In this document: in pieces, positions 7,097 through 10,992 of the stretch
Position numbering within the stretch: position 1 is the stretch's first letter
Layout of the letters: each line of letters begins with the position of its first letter
Source of the DNA: Cytidiella melzeri
Lineage: Eukaryota; Basidiomycota; Agaricomycetes; Polyporales; Irpicaceae
NCBI GenBank assembly: GCA_022592445.1
Contig: JABYQR010000711.1
Coordinates: 1-10,992, forward strand
Length of the DNA stretch: 10,992 nucleotides
Direction of reading: 5' to 3'
Position numbers and translations under genes: made by a program
The notes under the pieces: generated by a model
Seen by the model: only the letters and a program-made list of their open reading frames with translations
The model's database searches: none
Told to the model about the DNA's origin: nothing

Positions 7097-7164
7097 GTAA
7101 GCAAACCCCTCCTGTACTACATAGCTAGTAGTACCCAATACTAACTTGGTCTTTACTGGGCTAG
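7097..7164 (+). other. Predicted leader intron in LTR-C
   Basis: 68 nt with donor GTAAGC, a perfect TACTAAC branch point (7139-7145) and acceptor CTAG 19 nt beyond it. The 20 nt upstream of the donor (7077-7096) are identical to the last 20 nt of the intron (7145-7164). All signals are canonical for a fungal spliceosomal intron. Confidence 0.65.
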
Positions 7165-7282
7165 ATAACTTGTATAAAGTCTGATAGCTGGTGAGAGCAT
7201 TGTGCTACACGCCTGCCACCACCTCCTCGTCGATATCCACTTCGTGTCCCTGTCTGTCACGTCGAGCCTTGTCTCCGTGTCA

Positions 7283-8694
7283 TTGTCTGTAGCTTCGTCA
7301 TTGTTGTCCTCATCAACACTTCTTCGCTGAGCTTGTTGTTGTTGCTGTCATTGTCCTGTTCATTGGTATTGTTGGCTTCCTCGAGAGCAGAAATAGCCAC
7401 TCGCCTTGTCTTTGTGAAGCCAGAGATGATTGCCTATTGTTTTGTGTAAGATATGCATAGCATAGCACATCACAGCCAATAAAAACTCACCTTCACAGCA
7501 AGATTGATGATGTGCGCAAAGCACCGGATGCGTGTCGTAACACCATTTATCCCACCAAGGGATTTGAGCTCCATGACCAGGGTATTATTGTTTGAAGCAT
7601 TGTTGGCAGTAATGCCAAGTATCTATGGTGCAATGGGTAAAAGCCAATCTCGACACATTGCTAAATCTTACCTTTGTTTGAATGCCGTACTGCTTCAGGC
7701 ATTCAGTCAGCTCTTTTCCAAGATACTTGCCTGTGTGACCTTTGGATAGCTTGATGAAGTCAAGGATAAACATATGCATCTGTCCCTCCACAACACAATG
7801 CACAGTTACTCCAAGAAACGAGATGACGTTTGGAGACGTCCATCCATCCAAGCAAAGGTGAAGCCGTCCTTGATACACCTGTTTATATCAAATTAGTACC
7901 TATTGGATAGCAAAAGTGTCAGCATTACCTGGAGAATATGCCCTACATTCACACGGGTGATGTGGAAAATCTCTCGCACATTGCGTGATAGCGTGGTTGG
8001 ATGGGGGACCTCAACACGAGAATAGAGCATGCAGAAAATCTCTAGTAGTTCTGGGTCTTGAATGATGAGGTAGGGCCAATGGCAACGTGCAACCCAGACT
8101 GCGCACAAAAAGCGCATGCGGGGCTTACTATACGCTGCGCCGTGAGCCCAGTTGTTTTATTCCTTGTCCAGGTGGAGCAATGTTCCTGTCACAAGTGTTG
8201 ATGTGCCGCTTCAAATTTCCTGTCGAAGTATCCCAGCAAACACGTAGAACTGGCGTTGAATTGGGGCTGAGAAAAAAGGTCATTAACAGACCAGTGAGTG
8301 ATACCCAAGCGACTTACTGCTTTTTGCAGATGAAGCAATAGTGCACTTCGCCGTTGTCACCTGTTGTGAGCTCAGGGCTGCAGAAATGCTGGTAAGCAGC
8401 TGAACGCCAGTTCTTGCTCTGGAGCTCTGCACATAACAGATCAGCGGGTACACAAAAAGTGAGCGGAAGAGACTTACCAAGAATCTGCTCATCAGACCGT
8501 TCACCGACCTTCCACTTCAAATCAAAAGCCTGTTTCTGATCTTCCTTGGATCCCTTTGTGCCAGTGGCAGAGGCGGAGGTACCGCGCTCTTCTTGTTTGT
8601 TGGAGTCTGACTCGTTTTTGCTCCCGGCATTGCTGTCTTGCTCACTTGCCCTCTTATCACTATGTTGTTGTTGTTTGCGCGTGCTGGGAGCCAT
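7283..8694 (-). pseudogene. hAT-family transposase with BED zinc finger, broken and 3'-truncated
   Basis: DNA transposase of a cut-and-paste hAT element. Predicted exons (minus): 8694-8478, 8426-8318, 8266-7929, 7878-7672, 7622-7491 and 7433-7283. The five introns are 49-57 nt with GT-AG ends. The first 51-nt intron has no stop and could be retained. A Ser/Lys/Glu-rich N-terminus leads to a BED finger: C103-x2-C106 (YCFICKK) and H130-x3-C134 (TGNLKRHINTC). One extra base near 8135-8150 shifts the frame. Then come the hAT core start (RFLCAVWVARCHWP…), LDGWTS with the first catalytic Asp (D232), and TANNASNN, where the family normally has TADNAS, so the second catalytic Asp is Asn (N297, codon 7604-7602). 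After the frameshift correction exons 1-5 sum to 334 codons. LTR-C cuts the gene after about 384 residues, so the C-terminal Glu and dimerisation region are missing. It is inactive for three independent reasons. Confidence 0.82.
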
Positions 8695-8965
8695 TGGTTG
8701 AGACTGGTAGGACTGGGGTCACTGTGTGACTTAGAGGATAGTAGCGAGGAGGAAATGGGTACACCTGCCAGTTTATCAGTAAGAAAAATCATCTGGGGAA
8801 ACAGAAACGACGGACCAAGCTGAGAGATGTCTTGGATTCCTAAGGGAGAGTGGAGGCAAAGCTCGAACGGAGGCAAAGTTCAAATGTGGTCGTATGGTGA
8901 ACTTGTGGGGTAAGAGATGCTGGGCGCTTTTAACAAAGTGGAATATGTGTGCGAGGGGTAGAGGC
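8695..8965. other. 5' flank of the hAT gene, cut by the copia insertion
   Basis: 271 bp between the hAT start codon and the copia LTR. It should hold the hAT promoter and, if still present, its terminal inverted repeat. I cannot identify the repeat: the other element end is lost, so there is nothing to match. CACAGTGACCCC near 8719-8730 (plus-strand complement) is only suggestive. No gene is seen. Confidence 0.4.
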
Positions 8966-9017
8966 TGTTAAGCTTCGAAGATGAGTCTTATTATTCTTGC
9001 TGCTTCAGCAGCTCTGC

Positions 9018-9024
9018 TTATATA
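9018..9024 (-). promoter_or_regulatory. TATA box of the copia LTR
   Basis: TATATAA on the minus strand, about 60 bp before the LTR end, where R and a very short U5 would lie. The bZIP-site array lies about 70-165 bp upstream of it. Confidence 0.5.
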
Positions 9025-9093
9025 CATGTCTGTATCTACTTATGTAAGCGACTACTATACATGTCTACTTCAGCTATTCTACTGTACTACCAA

Positions 9094-9186
9094 GTGCATG
9101 ACTCATGCATGACTCATGCTATGAGTGCATGACTCATGCATGACTCATGCTATGAGTGCATGACTCATGCATGACTCATTGTATGA
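9094..9186. repeat. Three 31-bp tandem repeats, each with two ATGACTCAT sites
   Basis: Units at 9094-9124, 9125-9155 and 9156-9186. The first two are identical and the third differs by two bases near its end. Each contains ATGACTCATGCATGACTCAT, that is two perfect 9-bp Gcn4/AP-1-type palindromes, giving six sites. A seventh stands alone at 9228-9236. They lie in the U3 part of the copia LTR, upstream of the TATA box. Confidence 0.85.
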
Positions 9187-9227
9187 CTAGGCTCAGCACT
9201 TGTACCAGAGGCGTACATAATGAGTAA

Positions 9228-9236
9228 ATGACTCAT
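9228..9236. promoter_or_regulatory. Isolated ATGACTCAT site
   Basis: Seventh perfect copy of the bZIP-type palindrome, 41 bp from the tandem array. It shows that the motif is not only a by-product of the tandem duplication. Confidence 0.5.
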
Positions 9237-9522
9237 GCTAGTACTTGTCCTCAGATGTATGCTTTAGGCATTCTCTGGAGTCATATGTGCTTTCCATGTC
9301 ATTTCCTATGCTACTAGAACACAGGCGTACATATATGTATAGTATTACTACAACCCATATCTGTACGTCTCAGCTAATGTGATGGTTACTACTATAGTTT
9401 CCATATACGGCTGCATAATTCCCATACTAAGACTGTGGGAACTCTGCTACCTAAAACGTCCTTGTAATAAGGCGTGGGTAACTACATATCATATCATATT
9501 ATTATATTATATAGTTTTAACA

Positions 9523-9531
9523 CTCCCACTT
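9523..9531 (-). other. Polypurine tract of the copia element
   Basis: AAGTGGGAG on the minus strand directly before the LTR start TGTTAAAA. The purine tract next to the 3' LTR primes plus-strand DNA synthesis in LTR retrotransposons. Confidence 0.7.
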
Positions 9532-9541
9532 AACCGTTACA

Positions 9542-10992
9542 TTAGTGAGTGTTTAGATCAATTAGACCTAATCTCCCACTGAAGTATGATTGCTTCTGAA
9601 ATGCCAATGACTTTGTCATGATATCAGCAATCTGTTCTTCAGTTGGAACTGCATATAGTTCGGCATTCTTATTTTCGACAAACTCTCTAACATAATGATA
9701 TCGAATGTCAATATGCTTTGAGCGTGACTCAATCTTTGGATTCTTGGTGAAGTAAATAGCACCATGATTATCACAGCATAGAATGGTAGGCTCTTGCTGT
9801 TTTAAATCCAATTCTTTGAGCACGGTGCGTAACCAATAACATTGCTTGGAAGTTTCGCACAAGGCCATGTATTCTGATTCCATTGATGATAGAGCAACGG
9901 TTTTCTGCTTTTTAGAAGTCCAGGAAATTGCTCCTTCAGCCAAAAGAAATACATATCCTGTTGTCGAATGTCTATCGTCTTTATTCTCAGCCCAGTCTGC
10001 ATCCGAATAACCAATAATACCAGCATTACTTGATCCATTATACTTGATCGCATAGGACTGCGTTCCAAGCAAATATCTCAGTATATATTTAGCTGATTTA
10101 TAATGGTGGTCAGTTGGATTTGACATGTACTGTGAAAGACGTATGACTGCATATGAAATGTCTGGTCTAGTACCAATCATAACATATATAAGCGTGCCAA
10201 TCAACGCTTGATACTGTCTCAGTAAACCAGAATCTGCTTTATAGTCAGAGTCTGCTTTCTGTAGTACAGCACCTGAAGGTAATGGTGTCCGAGCAGGATT
10301 AGCATTTGCCATATTAAATCGTTTTAAAGCCTCTTGAATATACGACTCTTGGTCAAGTAGAATCGTTTTAGCTTTACGATCTCTCTGCACATGCATGCCT
10401 AGAATAAGCTTAGCTTCTCCTAAGTCACGCATCTCATAGCGATCCATAAGATTTTTCTTAAGTGCAGACATAGCAAGTTTACTATTTTCTATCGGAAATA
10501 TATCGTCAACATATAGAATGAGAATTAAATTCCCCCCTTGTTGCCGATACACGTAAACACCAGCATCTGAATGAATCCGGTCAAAGCCTAATTCTATCAG
10601 AGTGTTATGAATTTTGATATTCCATGTTCGTGAAGCTTGTTTAAGTCCATAAATGGCTTTCTTAAGCAAACAAACATGGTTCTCCGTTCCCTTCTCCACG
10701 AAACCTTCTGGTTGTTCCATATAGATTTCTTCATCCAGTTCGCCGTAAAGGAAAGCTGTTTTCACATCCAATGCCTCGATTTCCCAATCTTCGAGTGCAG
10801 CTATAGCTAGTAGCATGCGTATGGATTCAAAACGTGCGACTGGTGAGAAAGTTTCTTGATAATCAATTCCTTCAACTTGGGTGAATCCTTTTGCAACAAG
10901 ACGCGCTTTATATCGACCATCAGATTTTATGGTGAAGACCCATTTGCATTTCACAATTTTGCGTGATGCATCTGGTCGTCGTACAAGCGTCA
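9542..10992 (-). CDS. pol: Ty1/copia pol, reverse transcriptase and RNase H (5' end outside window)
   Basis: C-terminal half of a copia polyprotein, which copies the element RNA into DNA inside cytoplasmic particles. The frame is open from the stop (9542-9544) to the right edge. The GTG at 10954 is not a real start, since the reading continues upstream (…DASRKIVKCKWVF). Counting from 10954, RT motifs are DVKTAFLYGEL (63-73), YGLKQASRTW (102-111; the usual Pro is Ser) and YVDD (148-151), giving the Asp triad D63, D150, D151. RNase H follows: SDADWA (D318), SSMESEY (E359), CDNHGA (D395), and the terminal ADIMTKSL. There is no stop or frameshift in 483 codons, in contrast to every other gene here, so this is the youngest or most recently active element. 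Protease, gag and integrase would lie to the right. Confidence 0.95.
   Translation of the reverse strand, partial: TLVRRPDASRKIVKCKWVFTIKSDGRYKARLVAKGFTQVEGIDYQETFSPVARFESIRMLLAIAALEDWEIEALDVKTAFLYGELDEEIYMEQPEGFVEKGTENHVCLLKKAIYGLKQASRTWNIKIHNTLIELGFDRIHSDAGVYVYRQQGGNLILILYVDDIFPIENSKLAMSALKKNLMDRYEMRDLGEAKLILGMHVQRDRKAKTILLDQESYIQEALKRFNMANANPARTPLPSGAVLQKADSDYKADSGLLRQYQALIGTLIYVMIGTRPDISYAVIRLSQYMSNPTDHHYKSAKYILRYLLGTQSYAIKYNGSSNAGIIGYSDADWAENKDDRHSTTGYVFLLAEGAISWTSKKQKTVALSSMESEYMALCETSKQCYWLRTVLKELDLKQQEPTILCCDNHGAIYFTKNPKIESRSKHIDIRYHYVREFVENKNAELYAVPTEEQIADIMTKSLAFQKQSYFSGRLGLIDLNTH

Larger units (their letters stand above)
6523..7282 (+). mobile_element. LTR copy C (family 1), no target duplication
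   Basis: 760 bp in plus orientation, TGTCATGG…CCGTGTCA, same family as A and B. It has CACGTG (6656-6661), TGACGTCA (6775-6782), the ACAATAGCTATTGT palindrome (6930-6943), a TATATAA box (7033-7039) and a leader intron (7097-7164). Flanks are GTGAC on the left and TTGTC on the right, so there is no target duplication. The left flank is gag and the right flank is a hAT exon, and neither gene resumes across the LTR. Recombination between two LTR copies at different sites, or a deletion ending at the LTR edge, would explain this. Confidence 0.9.
8966..9522 (-). mobile_element. 3' LTR of the Ty1/copia element
   Basis: 557 bp on the minus strand, from TGTTAAAACT (9522) down to AAGCTTAACA (8966), with 6-bp inverted ends TGTTAA/TTAACA. 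It directly follows a purine tract and the pol stop, in the order expected for an element end. In minus orientation it reads: AT-rich start, a 31-bp tandem array with Gcn4/AP-1-type sites, TATATAA at 9024-9018, a small GCTGC/GCAGC hairpin (8999-9012), then the end. The outer flank GAGGC (8961-8965) would be one target duplication; its partner is outside the window. Confidence 0.8.

Noticed and set aside
8517..8876. 119-codon minus-strand ORF over the hAT start
   Set aside because: Wrong frame. The hAT frame from 8694 joins to the BED finger and the rest of the transposase across canonical introns.
8695..8965. hAT terminal inverted repeat and 8-bp target duplication
   Set aside because: The other end is deleted at LTR-C, so no inverted match can be shown; CACAGTG near the start codon is too short to call.
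9094..9186. Tandem repeats considered as a CRISPR array
   Set aside because: Units are contiguous with no unique spacers, and the context is a eukaryotic LTR.

Overview
This window reads as a transposon graveyard from a filamentous fungus, probably a basidiomycete (Agaricomycete-like, possibly of the Rhizoctonia/Ceratobasidium kind). The evidence is short 49-68 nt GT-AG introns with TACTAAC-type branch points, fungal-style Ty3-like gag, Ty1/copia pol and hAT sequences, and TATA-driven LTRs. The species assignment is inference. No host gene, tRNA, rRNA or CRISPR array is visible.

Layout. (1) 1-4013, minus strand: the 5' half of a degraded Ty3-like retrotransposon. It has an uncharacterised first ORF ('ORF0', 4013 to 2470), then gag (2322 to 55), then the beginning of a pol-like frame running off the left edge. 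Two solo LTRs of one family (LTR-A, 279-1036, and LTR-B, 3004-3761, both 758 bp, TG...CA) sit inside these two genes in opposite orientations. Each is flanked by a perfect 5-bp target duplication, and removing LTR plus one duplication rejoins each reading frame. (2) 4014-4335: leader-like DNA between two divergent cassettes. (3) 4336-6522, plus strand: a second, different Ty3-like element with its own LTR (LTR-D, 4336-5043), a homologous ORF0 (5138-5973), a short extra frame and the first 78 codons of gag. (4) 6523-7282: a third copy of the first LTR family (LTR-C), without target duplication. It joins gag on the left to a broken hAT transposase on the right. (5) 7283-8694, minus strand: BED-finger hAT transposase pseudogene with five introns, one frameshift, an Asp-to-Asn change at a probable catalytic position, and a missing 3' end. 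(6) 8966-10992, minus strand: the 3' part of a well-preserved Ty1/copia element, with LTR 8966-9522, polypurine tract, and intact RT-RNase H open to the right edge.

Most interesting points. Two diverged LTR families share one architecture: a TATA box, then about 65 nt downstream a spliceosomal-type intron whose last 20-21 nt are a direct copy of the exon bases just before its donor. ORF0 is recognisable in two diverged elements immediately upstream of gag and I cannot name it. The copia LTR carries seven perfect ATGACTCAT (Gcn4/AP-1-type) sites upstream of its TATA box. LTR-C looks like a rearrangement junction. All alignments were made by eye.
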